A DNA stretch of 8,645 nt from contig NZ_CAMPGZ010000177.1 of the NCBI RefSeq assembly GCF_946885725.1, positions 1 through 8,645 of the forward strand. Direction: 5' to 3'. The number at the start of each line of letters is the position of its first letter. Within the stretch, counting starts at the first letter, position 1. The position numbers and the translations under genes are program-made. This document shows positions 1-6,755 of the stretch, piece by piece. This DNA is from an uncultured Nocardioides sp. (GTDB lineage Bacteria > Actinomycetota > Actinomycetes > Propionibacteriales > Nocardioidaceae). The notes under the pieces were generated by a model. That model made no database searches. It saw only the letters and a program-made list of their open reading frames with translations, and was not told the DNA's origin.

Positions 1-1102
1 GGATGCCGATGACCGGCAGCAGCGCGAGCACCATGCCCACGTTGATCATCATCTGCACGGTGAGCCAGATCGTGATGCCGGCGGCCATGAACCGGACGAA
101 CGCGTCCTGCGTGCGCAGCGCGACCCGGATGCCGGCGTACGCGATCGTCAGGAACAGCGCCAGCACGAGCAGGGTGCCGACGAGGCCGAGCTCCTCGCCG
201 AGGACGGCGAAGATGAAGTCGGTGTGGGCCTCGGGCAGCGAGCCCCACTTCTGCTGGCTGGCGGAGATGCCCTTGCCCAGCACTCCCCCGCTGGACATCG
301 CGAACAGACCGTGTGCGGACTGCCAGCCCGCACCCTGGTAGTCCTTGAACGGGTCGGCGAAGTTGGTGAGCCGCTCGAGGCGCTCCTGGCTCGTCGTGGC
401 CAGCCACAGCGCGAGCACGCCCACGGTGGTCAGCCCCATCGCGAAGAGCTTGGCGGGAGCCCCGACCACCCACAGCATGCCGAGCACGATCGCGAACAGC
501 ACCAGCGCGGTGCCGAGGTCGCGCTGCCACACGACCATCCCCACCACGGCCGCGGCGATCGGCGCCATCGGGAACAGCACGTGCCGCCAGTCGCCGAGCA
601 GCTTCTCCTTGCGGGCGTAGAGGTCCGCGCACCACAGGATCAGCGCGAGCTTGGCGACCTCGGACGGCTGGATCGTGATCGGGCCGAGCGACAGCCAGTT
701 CTGGTTGCCGTTGGCCTCGAAGCCGAGCGCCGACTGGGTCAGCGCCAGCAGGATCACCGACACGACGAGTCCGGGCCACGCGAGCGCGCGGATCAGACGG
801 TGCGGCAGCAGCGAGACGAGGAACGCGATCGGCAGGCCGAGCGCGACGAAGGTCAGCTGGCGCAGGAAGACGTGGTAGCTGTTGCCGTAGAGCTTGAAGG
901 AGTAGACGCTCGACGCGCTCAGCACCATCATCAGCCCGATGGTCAGCAGCAGGGTCGAGGCGCCGAGCAGCAGGTAGTACGACGTGAGCGGGCGGTCGAG
1001 CGCGTGCCGCCCGGCGCGCACCCAGCTCGCCAGCGAGCGCTGCGGGCGGAGCGGCCGGTCGGCGGCGAGGCTGCCGGGCTCGTTCCCCGCGGTCGTGGTC
1101 AA
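1..1102 (-). CDS. ftsW: Septal peptidoglycan glycosyltransferase FtsW (SEDS family), 3' truncated by window edge
   Basis: FtsW polymerises lipid II at the septum together with FtsI. The visible 367 residues carry a polar N-terminal tail (1-38), then repeated hydrophobic segments from about 40. Family motifs are SASSVYSF (62-69), NWLSLGPITIQPSEVAKLALI (135-155 region), RDLGTALVL (194-202), YQGAGWQSAHGLFAMSSGG (255-273), GKGISASQQKWG (276-287) and PEAHTDFIFAVLGEELGLVG (290-309). The Asp in HTD (295) corresponds to the proposed catalytic Asp of SEDS enzymes. The frame leaves the window at LLPVIGI, just before the expected PLPLISYGG-type loop and last helix. The start is TTG (1102-1100, MTTTAGNEPG) with GGAGGGAGGG just upstream. 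A GTG at 1021-1019 is a less likely start because it lies close to the first helix and has no comparable ribosome-binding site. murG would be expected next downstream. Confidence 0.95.
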   Translation of the reverse strand, partial: MTTTAGNEPGSLAADRPLRPQRSLASWVRAGRHALDRPLTSYYLLLGASTLLLTIGLMMVLSASSVYSFKLYGNSYHVFLRQLTFVALGLPIAFLVSLLPHRLIRALAWPGLVVSVILLALTQSALGFEANGNQNWLSLGPITIQPSEVAKLALILWCADLYARKEKLLGDWRHVLFPMAPIAAAVVGMVVWQRDLGTALVLFAIVLGMLWVVGAPAKLFAMGLTTVGVLALWLATTSQERLERLTNFADPFKDYQGAGWQSAHGLFAMSSGGVLGKGISASQQKWGSLPEAHTDFIFAVLGEELGLVGTLLVLALFLTIAYAGIRVALRTQDAFVRFMAAGITIWLTVQMMINVGMVLALLPVIGI

Positions 1103-1133
1103 CCCGCCCTCCCTCCAGGGGTGACCCGGAGGG
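1103..1133 (-). promoter_or_regulatory. Hairpin plus Shine-Dalgarno region before ftsW
   Basis: The 31 bases between the murD stop and the ftsW TTG form a predicted hairpin. CCCTCC (1133-1128 on the coding strand) pairs with GGAGGG (1116-1111), and inside it GGG (1127-1125) pairs with CCC (1120-1118), with one bulged base (1117) and a 4-base UCAC loop. The stem is nine G/C-rich pairs and begins directly after the murD TAG. Its 3' arm is the upstream part of the ftsW Shine-Dalgarno (GGAGGGAGGG, 1116-1107). Only AGGGCGGG (1110-1103) stays single-stranded before the start. No U-run follows, so it does not look like an intrinsic terminator. Confidence 0.55.
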
Positions 1134-2594
1134 CTACCCGTCCCGGAGGCGGCGGACCGACTCGGCGAAGGCATCCCCGCGAGCACCGTAGTTCGCGAAC
1201 ATGTCCATGGACGCGCATCCCGGGGCCAGCAGCACGGTGTCGCCCGGCTGGGCGAGATCGGCGGCGGCACCGACGACGCGGTCCATGGCAGAAGTGTCCT
1301 CGTCGTCGACCGAGATCACCCGGACATCCGGCGCGTGTCGCGCGAGGGCGTCGGCGATCACACCGCGGTCGCGGCCGAGCAGCACCACGCCGCGCAGCCG
1401 GTCCTTCACCGTCTTCACCAGGTCGTCGAACGTCGCGCCCTTGGCGAGGCCGCCGGCGACCCACACGACGTGCTCGTAGGCCTGCAGCGACGACGCGGCG
1501 GCGTGCGGGTTGGTGGCCTTGGAGTCGTCGACGTAGCGCACGTCGCGGATCACCGCGACCTCCTGGATGCGGTGCCCGTCGGGCCGGAACTCGCGCAGCG
1601 CGTCGCGCACGGCGACCGCCGGCACTCCGACCGATCGAGCCAGCGCCGAGGCGGCGAGCGCGTTGGCGACGAAGTGCGGCGCGGGCGAGGCGAGGTCGCC
1701 GAGCGTGCACAGCTCCGCGGCCGACGTACGGCGCTCCTCGACGAACGCGCGGTCGGCGAGCACGTCGTCGACGACGCCGAGCTCGCCGACGCCGGGCGTG
1801 CCGAGGGTGAAGCCGATGGCGCGGGCGCCCTCCTGGACGTCGGCGTCACGGACGAGCTGCTCGGTGACCGGGTCCTGCACGTTGTAGACGCAGGCGGTGC
1901 GGACACGCTCGTAGATGCGGCCCTTGTCGGCGGCGTAGTCGGCCATCCCGGTCGGGCCGGTGTACCAGTCGAGGTGGTCCTCGGCGACGTTGAGCACCGC
2001 GGCGGACTCGGCCGCCATCGTGTGCGTGTAGTGCAGCTGGAAGCTCGAGAGCTCGACCGCGTAGACGGCGTAGGGCTCGGGGTCCATCACGGCCTCGACG
2101 ATCGGCAGCCCGACGTTGCCGCAGGCAACCGACCTGATCCCGGACTTGCGCAGGATCGCGTCGAGCATCTGCACGGTCGTGGTCTTGCCGTTGGTGCCGG
2201 TCAGGCACAGCCAGCGGCCGGGGTGCTCGGGGTCGCGCAGCCGCCAGGCCAGCTCGACCTCGCCCCAGACGGGGATGTTCCTGGAGTACGCCGCCGCCAG
2301 GGCCGGCGCGGTTGGCGGTACGCCGGGCGAGGTGACGACGAGGTGCGTGTCGTCGGGCAGCGTCGCGGACGCTCCGGTGCCGATGCGTACGGTGGCGCCG
2401 AGCACCTCGAGCAGCTCGGCCTTCTCCTGCTGCTCGGGGGTCGCGGACTCGGCCAGCACGGTGACGGTCGCGCCGACGTGCACCAGGTTGTCGGCGGCGG
2501 CGAAGCCGGAGACGCCGATGCCGATGACGACCGCGTGCACGCCGGCCCACTCCGCCGTACGCGAGAGGGAGGAGACGTCGGGAGTGCTAGGCAC
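1134..2594 (-). CDS. murD: UDP-MurNAc-L-Ala:D-glutamate ligase MurD
   Basis: MurD adds D-glutamate to UDP-MurNAc-L-alanine in the cytoplasm. The 486 residues show an N-terminal Rossmann-like UDP-binding domain ([15 protein letters not shown], 23-37), the ATP loop TGTNGKTTT (132-140), ELSSFQL (181-187), [10 protein letters not shown] (202-211), and a C-terminal ligase domain with [10 protein letters not shown] (356-365), GGLAKG (381-386) and [19 protein letters not shown] (455-473). The start is GTG at 2594-2592, overlapping the mraY stop by 8 bases. A GGAG (2605-2608) lies 10 bases upstream. A later in-frame GTG (Val19) would remove residues just before the Rossmann strand and is less likely. 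The TAG stop at 1136-1134 is followed directly by the hairpin before ftsW. The gene order, with murD after mraY rather than beside murE, is the usual dcw order. Confidence 0.96.
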   Translation of the reverse strand: MPSTPDVSSLSRTAEWAGVHAVVIGIGVSGFAAADNLVHVGATVTVLAESATPEQQEKAELLEVLGATVRIGTGASATLPDDTHLVVTSPGVPPTAPALAAAYSRNIPVWGEVELAWRLRDPEHPGRWLCLTGTNGKTTTVQMLDAILRKSGIRSVACGNVGLPIVEAVMDPEPYAVYAVELSSFQLHYTHTMAAESAAVLNVAEDHLDWYTGPTGMADYAADKGRIYERVRTACVYNVQDPVTEQLVRDADVQEGARAIGFTLGTPGVGELGVVDDVLADRAFVEERRTSAAELCTLGDLASPAPHFVANALAASALARSVGVPAVAVRDALREFRPDGHRIQEVAVIRDVRYVDDSKATNPHAAASSLQAYEHVVWVAGGLAKGATFDDLVKTVKDRLRGVVLLGRDRGVIADALARHAPDVRVISVDDEDTSAMDRVVGAAADLAQPGDTVLLAPGCASMDMFANYGARGDAFAESVRRLRDG

Positions 2595-3651
2595 CGGCGA
2601 CCCACTCCGCGTAGAAGATGCCCAGCCCGGCGGCGACGCACAGGCCGGTGATGATCCAGAAGCGGATCACGATCGTGATCTCCGCCCACCCCTTGAGCTC
2701 GAAGTGGTGCTGGAGCGGGGCCATCCGGAAGATCCGCTTGCCGCCGCTGAGCTTGAAGTAGCCGACCTGGAGGATGACCGAGAACGTGATGATCACGAAC
2801 AGGCCGCCGAGGATCGCGAGCAGGAACTCGGTGCGGGTCAGGATGGCGAGGCCCGCCAGCGCGCCGCCGAGGGCGAGCGAGCCGGTGTCGCCCATGAAGA
2901 TCTTGGCCGGGGAGGCGTTCCACCACAGGAAGCCGAAACAGGCGCCGGTGAGGGCGGCCGCGATGACCGCGAGGTCGAGGGGATCTCGCACCTCGTAGCA
3001 CTTCGGCCCGGCGCTGATCACGCAGGACTGGTTGTTCTGCCAGATGTTCACGAGCGTGTAGGCGCCGAACACCATCGTGGACGCGCCGGTGGCGAGGCCG
3101 TCGAGGCCGTCGGTGAGGTTCACCGCGTTGCTGGACCCGGTGATCATCACCAGGAAGAGCAGCACGGCGAGCGCGGCCGGCAGCGTCCACTGCTCCATCA
3201 CGCGGGTGAACGAGAGCGCGGCGCTCGCCGGGGTCTCGCCGCGCTCGTCGGGGCGCGTCAGCGCGAGCCAGCCGAACGCGATGGCGACGACGGTCTGGCC
3301 GGCCATCTTCGCCTTGCTGCGAAGGCCGAGGCTGCGCTGCTTGGCGATCTTGATGTAGTCGTCGAGGAAGCCGACGGCGCCGAGACCGACGAGCAGGAAC
3401 AGCAGCAGGATCCCCGACCACGACGGCAGGTCCTGGGTGATCAGCTTCGCCAACGCGTATGCGAACACCACCGACAGGATGATGACCGCGCCGCCCATGG
3501 TCGGCGTGCCGCGCTTGGTGTGGTGGGTCGTCGGTCCGTCGTCCCGGATCAGCTGGCCGTAGTTCTTCGCGACCAGGACCCGGATCGCCACGCGCGTGCC
3601 CAGCAGGGTGAACAGAAGGGAGAGTCCTCCGGCGAGCAGGATCGCCCTCAT
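2587..3651 (-). CDS. mraY: Phospho-MurNAc-pentapeptide translocase MraY
   Basis: MraY is the integral membrane enzyme that transfers phospho-MurNAc-pentapeptide from UDP to undecaprenyl phosphate, forming lipid I. The 354 residues have about ten hydrophobic segments and all family hallmarks: KRGTPTMGG (46-54), the Mg-binding DDYIK (97-101) with KQRSLGL after it, [13 protein letters not shown] (175-187), the [11 protein letters not shown] loop with Asp255 (253-263), and [14 protein letters not shown] (309-322), the equivalent of the HHH motif. The ATG overlaps the murF stop as ATGA, and a GGAGAGG Shine-Dalgarno lies 7 bases upstream. The TAG stop at 2589-2587 lies inside the murD start region, an 8-base overlap. 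A hydrophilic loop with two cysteines (210 and 218) lies between the fourth-fifth conserved blocks. Length and motifs are fully ordinary for the family. Confidence 0.97.
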   Translation of the reverse strand: MRAILLAGGLSLLFTLLGTRVAIRVLVAKNYGQLIRDDGPTTHHTKRGTPTMGGAVIILSVVFAYALAKLITQDLPSWSGILLLFLLVGLGAVGFLDDYIKIAKQRSLGLRSKAKMAGQTVVAIAFGWLALTRPDERGETPASAALSFTRVMEQWTLPAALAVLLFLVMITGSSNAVNLTDGLDGLATGASTMVFGAYTLVNIWQNNQSCVISAGPKCYEVRDPLDLAVIAAALTGACFGFLWWNASPAKIFMGDTGSLALGGALAGLAILTRTEFLLAILGGLFVIITFSVILQVGYFKLSGGKRIFRMAPLQHHFELKGWAEITIVIRFWIITGLCVAAGLGIFYAEWVAGA

Positions 3652-5150
3652 CGACCGGCCTCTCCGTTGCGTGGGTTCACGTTCGTGTCGGTGGTCTCGA
3701 CGGGCTCGACCACCCGAGGTGCAGCGTTCTCGACAGGCTCGACCACCCGAGGAGACGTGCTGGTGGAGTCTTCCAGAAGCGCGTCGACGACCCGTTCGAG
3801 GGCGGCGGCGCGCGAGGCCTTGACCAGCACGACGTCGCCGTCGGTGACGTTGTCGCGCAGCCAGGCCAGTGCCGCGTCGTTGTCCGGCACGAACACCGAC
3901 TCGCCGCCCCAGGACCCCTCGAGAGAGGCACCGAGGTGGATGGGCCGGGCCGCGTCGCCGACCACCACGAGCTGGTGGATGTCGAGGCGTACGGCGAGCC
4001 GGCCGACGGTGTCGTGCTCCTCCATCGCCGTGTCGCCCAGCTCGCGCATCTCGCCGAGCACTGCGAGGGTGCGGGCACCGGGCCGGCGGCGGCCGATCTC
4101 GGCCAGCGACTTGAGCGCGGCGCGCATCGAGTCGGGGTTGGCGTTGTAGGCGTCGTTGATGACGGTGACGCCATCGGGGCGCTCGTGCACCTCCATCCGC
4201 CAGCGCGAGACGCTCTCCGCCTCGCTCAGGGCGGTGGCGACGTCGTCGAGGGGCATGCCAACGGCGACCGCGACGGCGGCGGCTGCTGCTGCGTTGCCGG
4301 CCTGGTGCTCGCCGAGCCCCCGGAGCTTGACGTGCGCCTTGCCCTCGGCGGTGACGAGGTCGAACTCGGGGCGGGTCAGGTCGTCGGTGGTGAGGCCCTC
4401 GATCCGGACGTCGGCGGCGTCGCCGTAGCCGAAGGTGAGCACCCGCTGGTCGGTGCGCGACGCCATGGCGGAGACGAGCGGGTCGTCGGCGTTGAGCACG
4501 GCGGTGCCGCCCTCGACGACCGCCTCGACGAGCTCGCCCTTGGCCTGGGCGATGGCCTGCTGCGAGCCGAACTCGCCCACGTGGGCCTTGCCGACGTTGA
4601 GCACCAGTCCGACGCGCGGTGGCGTCAGCTCGCACAGCTCGCGGATGTGCCCGATGCCGCGCGCGCCCATCTCGAGGACGAGGTACTGCGTGCGCGGGTC
4701 GGCGCGCAGCGCGGTGAGCGGCATGCCGAGCTCGTTGTTGAAAGAGCCGTACGTCGCGACGGTGCGGCCGGCGCGCTCGAGCACCTGGGCGAGCAGGTCC
4801 TTGGTGCTGGTCTTGCCCTGGGACCCGGTCAGGCCGACGACGGTGAGGTCGGGCAGCCGCGCGACGACGTGCTTGGCGAGCTCGGCCAGTGCGGACATCA
4901 CGTCGTCCACCACCACGGCCGGGACGCCGACCGGCCGGCTCGCGAGCACGGCGGCGGCGCCGGCGTCGACCGCCGTACCGGCGAAGCCGTGGCCGTCGAC
5001 CCGCTCGCCGGCGAGGGCGACGAAGAGGCCGTCCTGCTCGGCGACGCGGCTGTCGATGAAGGCGGGTCCGCGGACGGTGACGCCGGCGGGGTCGTCGTGG
5101 ACCGTGCCGCCGACGACCTCTGCGATCTCGGGCAGGGTCAGGGGGATCAC
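3648..5150 (-). CDS. murF: UDP-MurNAc-tripeptide:D-Ala-D-Ala ligase MurF, with repeat-derived C-terminal tail
   Basis: MurF adds D-Ala-D-Ala to UDP-MurNAc-tripeptide, the last cytoplasmic step before MraY. The 500 residues show an N-terminal Mur ligase domain ([14 protein letters not shown], 33-46), the ATP loop [13 protein letters not shown] (106-118), [10 protein letters not shown] (137-146), the [12 protein letters not shown] segment (185-196), [11 protein letters not shown] (332-342) and the C-terminal [15 protein letters not shown] (441-455). The start is GTG overlapping the murE stop as GTGA, with AGGA (5159-5162) 8 bases upstream. The catalytic fold ends near residue 460. Residues 461-500 are an extra hydrophilic tail in which PRVVEPVE occurs twice, 11 residues apart (467-474 and 478-485). 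These are encoded by a DNA repeat described separately. The stop overlaps the mraY ATG as ATGA. Function is secure; the tail is unlikely to be catalytic. Confidence 0.95.
   Translation of the reverse strand: MIPLTLPEIAEVVGGTVHDDPAGVTVRGPAFIDSRVAEQDGLFVALAGERVDGHGFAGTAVDAGAAAVLASRPVGVPAVVVDDVMSALAELAKHVVARLPDLTVVGLTGSQGKTSTKDLLAQVLERAGRTVATYGSFNNELGMPLTALRADPRTQYLVLEMGARGIGHIRELCELTPPRVGLVLNVGKAHVGEFGSQQAIAQAKGELVEAVVEGGTAVLNADDPLVSAMASRTDQRVLTFGYGDAADVRIEGLTTDDLTRPEFDLVTAEGKAHVKLRGLGEHQAGNAAAAAAVAVAVGMPLDDVATALSEAESVSRWRMEVHERPDGVTVINDAYNANPDSMRAALKSLAEIGRRRPGARTLAVLGEMRELGDTAMEEHDTVGRLAVRLDIHQLVVVGDAARPIHLGASLEGSWGGESVFVPDNDAALAWLRDNVTDGDVVLVKASRAAALERVVDALLEDSTSTSPRVVEPVENAAPRVVEPVETTDTNVNPRNGEAGR
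3659..3665 (-). promoter_or_regulatory. Shine-Dalgarno sequence for mraY
   Basis: GGAGAGG on the coding strand lies 7 bases before the mraY ATG (3651-3649), inside the last codons of murF. It supports this ATG, which begins MRAILLAGG as expected for MraY, and the ATGA coupling of the two genes. Confidence 0.6.
3690..3714. repeat. REP-like imperfect palindrome inside the 3' end of murF (complete copy)
   Basis: On the plus strand the 25 bases run from GGTGGTC (3690-3696) to GACCACC (3708-3714), perfect 7-base inverted arms around an 11-base centre that contains a CTCGAC direct repeat. It resembles a short dispersed palindrome (GGTGGTCGAGCCTGTCGAGACCACC type, shown here in two halves of memory, not searched) that I recall as common in genomes of Nocardioides and relatives. 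It lies within the murF frame and encodes part of the second PRVVEPVET unit. Confidence 0.65.
3695..3752. repeat. Tandem pair of 25-base repeats, 33-base period, in murF 3' end
   Basis: Units at 3695-3719 and 3728-3752 match at 24 of 25 bases (TCTCGAC, then G or A, then GGCTCGACCACCCGAGG). The 33-base spacing is exactly 11 codons, so the repeat stays in the murF frame and gives two PRVVEPVE copies. The second unit lacks the left palindrome arm (AGCGTTC in place of GGTGGTC), so it is a decayed or half copy. No other copy was seen in the window. Confidence 0.8.
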
Positions 5151-6712
5151 GCTGTCGTTCCTGCTCCTCGTCGCCGCGCGATCTCCTCGCGCAGCACCTC
5201 GCGGTCGTCGAAGGGGTGCACGACGCCGTGCACCTCCTGCCCCGTTTCGTGCCCCTTGCCGGCGACGACCACCACGTCACTGGCCGTGGCGCTGGTCACG
5301 GCGTGGCGGATCGCCAGGCGCCGGTCCCCCTCCTCGACGATCTCGGCGCGCTCGCCGGGCGGCACCTGCTCGGCGCCGGCGAGCAGGGCCGCGCGGATGG
5401 ACGCCGGGTCCTCCGAGCGCGGGTTGTCGTCGGTCACGACCAGCACGTCGGCGAGCCGGGCGGCGGTCTCGCCCATGATCGGCCGCTTGCCGGGGTCGCG
5501 GTCGCCGCCGGCGCCGAGCACGATCACCAGCCTGCCGCCCGGGGCGACCTGCGGTCGGAGTGCGCCGAGCGCGGCCTCGACGGCGTCCGGCTTGTGGGCG
5601 TAGTCGACGACCGCGAGGAAGTCCTGCCCGGCGTCGACGCGCTCGAGCCGGCCGGGCACACCGGCCGAGGCGGCCAGGCCCCTAGCGACGAGCCGCGGGT
5701 CGTAGCCGGCCTCGCCCAGCGCCGCGATCGCGCAGAGCGCGTTGGAGACGTTGTAGCCGCCGGTGAGCGGCACCCGTGCGGGTACGGCGTCGCCGGCCGG
5801 CGTGTGCACGACGAAGCTCGAGCCGGTCGGCTCGACCACCACGTCGTCGACCCACCAGTCGGCGGTGTCGCTCGTCGTGGAGTAGGTGCGCACCGGGACG
5901 GCGGCCTCCTCGGCGAGGCGGCGGCCGTACTCGTCGTCGATGTTGACGAGCCCGCGGCGGGCCCTGGCCGGGGTGAAGAGGGACGCCTTGGCCTGGAAGT
6001 ACTCCTCGACGTCGGCGTGGAAGTCGAGGTGGTCGCGGCCGAGGTTGGTGAAGCAGGCGACGTCGAAGACGACGCCGTCGACGCGGCCCATCACCAGGGC
6101 GTGGCTGGAGACCTCCATCGCGCAAGCGGCGACGTGCTCCTCCACCATCACCGCGAACAGCCCGTGCAGGTCGGCCGCCTCGGGCGTGGTGAGCGTGCTC
6201 GCGACGTCCTGGCCGTTGACGCGGGTGCCGACGGTGCCGACGACGCCGGCCGGGACGCCGGCCTCGGTGAGCGCGGCCTCGGCGAGCCGGGTGGTCGTGG
6301 TCTTGCCCTGGGTGCCGGTCACCGCGACGAGCCGCAGCCGCTCCCCCGGCCGGTCGTAGAGGCGGGCGGCGAGGTCGCCGACGACCGCGCGCGGCCGCTC
6401 GACGACGAGCACCGGCACGTCGAGGTCCGCGCAGATCGCGGCCCCTGCCGGGTCGGTCAGCACCGCGACGGCACCGTCGCGGACCGCGTCCGCGGCGAAC
6501 GAGGCGCCGTGGGCCTTCGCGCCCGCGGGTGCGACGTACAGGTCGCCCGGGACCACGCGCTGGGTGCTGTTGGTGATGCCGGAGACGCTGCGCTCGGGGT
6601 CGCTGCCGCGGATCTCCACGAGCTCGTCGGCCAGCCAGTCGGCGACGGCCCTGAGCGGTGTCTTCCGGGGGTTCCGGGGTCGCGTCGGGATCACGCCAGC
6701 AGGTCCAGCCAC
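5147..6712 (-). CDS. murE: UDP-MurNAc-L-Ala-D-Glu:diaminopimelate ligase MurE
   Basis: This is the cytoplasmic ATP-dependent ligase that adds the third stem-peptide residue to UDP-MurNAc-L-Ala-D-Glu. It shows the N-terminal UMP-binding domain ([19 protein letters not shown], about 44-62), the ATP-binding loop TGTQGKTTT (132-140), the TTPEA and EVSSHAL segments (175-179, 200-206), [10 protein letters not shown] (223-232), and the C-terminal ligase domain with DNPRSEDP (429-436) and [10 protein letters not shown] (484-493). DNPR is the signature of diaminopimelate-adding rather than lysine-adding MurE. It does not separate meso- from LL-DAP. The 521-residue length is normal. The start is uncertain: GTG at 6712 gives the longest frame but has no visible Shine-Dalgarno. 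GTG at 6694 (starting MIPTRPRN) has a weak GGA 9 bases upstream and is equally plausible. The stop overlaps the murF GTG as GTGA. Confidence 0.95.
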   Translation of the reverse strand: MAGPAGVIPTRPRNPRKTPLRAVADWLADELVEIRGSDPERSVSGITNSTQRVVPGDLYVAPAGAKAHGASFAADAVRDGAVAVLTDPAGAAICADLDVPVLVVERPRAVVGDLAARLYDRPGERLRLVAVTGTQGKTTTTRLAEAALTEAGVPAGVVGTVGTRVNGQDVASTLTTPEAADLHGLFAVMVEEHVAACAMEVSSHALVMGRVDGVVFDVACFTNLGRDHLDFHADVEEYFQAKASLFTPARARRGLVNIDDEYGRRLAEEAAVPVRTYSTTSDTADWWVDDVVVEPTGSSFVVHTPAGDAVPARVPLTGGYNVSNALCAIAALGEAGYDPRLVARGLAASAGVPGRLERVDAGQDFLAVVDYAHKPDAVEAALGALRPQVAPGGRLVIVLGAGGDRDPGKRPIMGETAARLADVLVVTDDNPRSEDPASIRAALLAGAEQVPPGERAEIVEEGDRRLAIRHAVTSATASDVVVVAGKGHETGQEVHGVVHPFDDREVLREEIARRRGAGTTA

Positions 6713-6735
6713 ACGGGCGAGGCTACAAGCGACAT
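6691..6735 (-). other. Possible 14-codon leader frame between ftsI and murE
   Basis: An ATG at 6735-6733 opens a short frame, [14 protein letters not shown], ending at a TGA at 6693-6691. The TGA overlaps a GTG (6694-6692) in the murE frame as GTGA, matching the murE/murF junction style. A GGGGG run precedes the ATG but by only 2 bases, which is too close for an efficient ribosome-binding site. The same frame is open far upstream as an out-of-frame shadow of ftsI, so openness alone is not evidence. It may be a coupling minigene or chance. Confidence 0.2.
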
Positions 6736-6755
6736 GTCCCCCGACGGCCGACCGG

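Noticed and set aside
1111..1133. Hairpin after murD as a rho-independent terminator
   Set aside because: No U-run follows the stem, and ftsW starts 8 bases later in the same direction, so a translational role is more likely.
224..1810. Long open frame on the plus strand (about 528 codons) antisense to ftsW and murD
   Set aside because: Its translation is low-complexity (Arg, Gln, Ala, His rich) without motifs, and it crosses two certain genes. Long antisense frames are expected at this GC content.
2116..4149. Plus-strand open frame of about 677 codons antisense to murD, mraY and murF
   Set aside because: Composition is typical of a GC-bias shadow (Asp, Glu, Arg, Gly repeats), it spans three conserved genes and has no recognisable domain.
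3936..5603. Plus-strand open frame of about 555 codons antisense to murF and murE
   Set aside because: Same explanation: a shadow of the codon third-position GC bias on the opposite strand.
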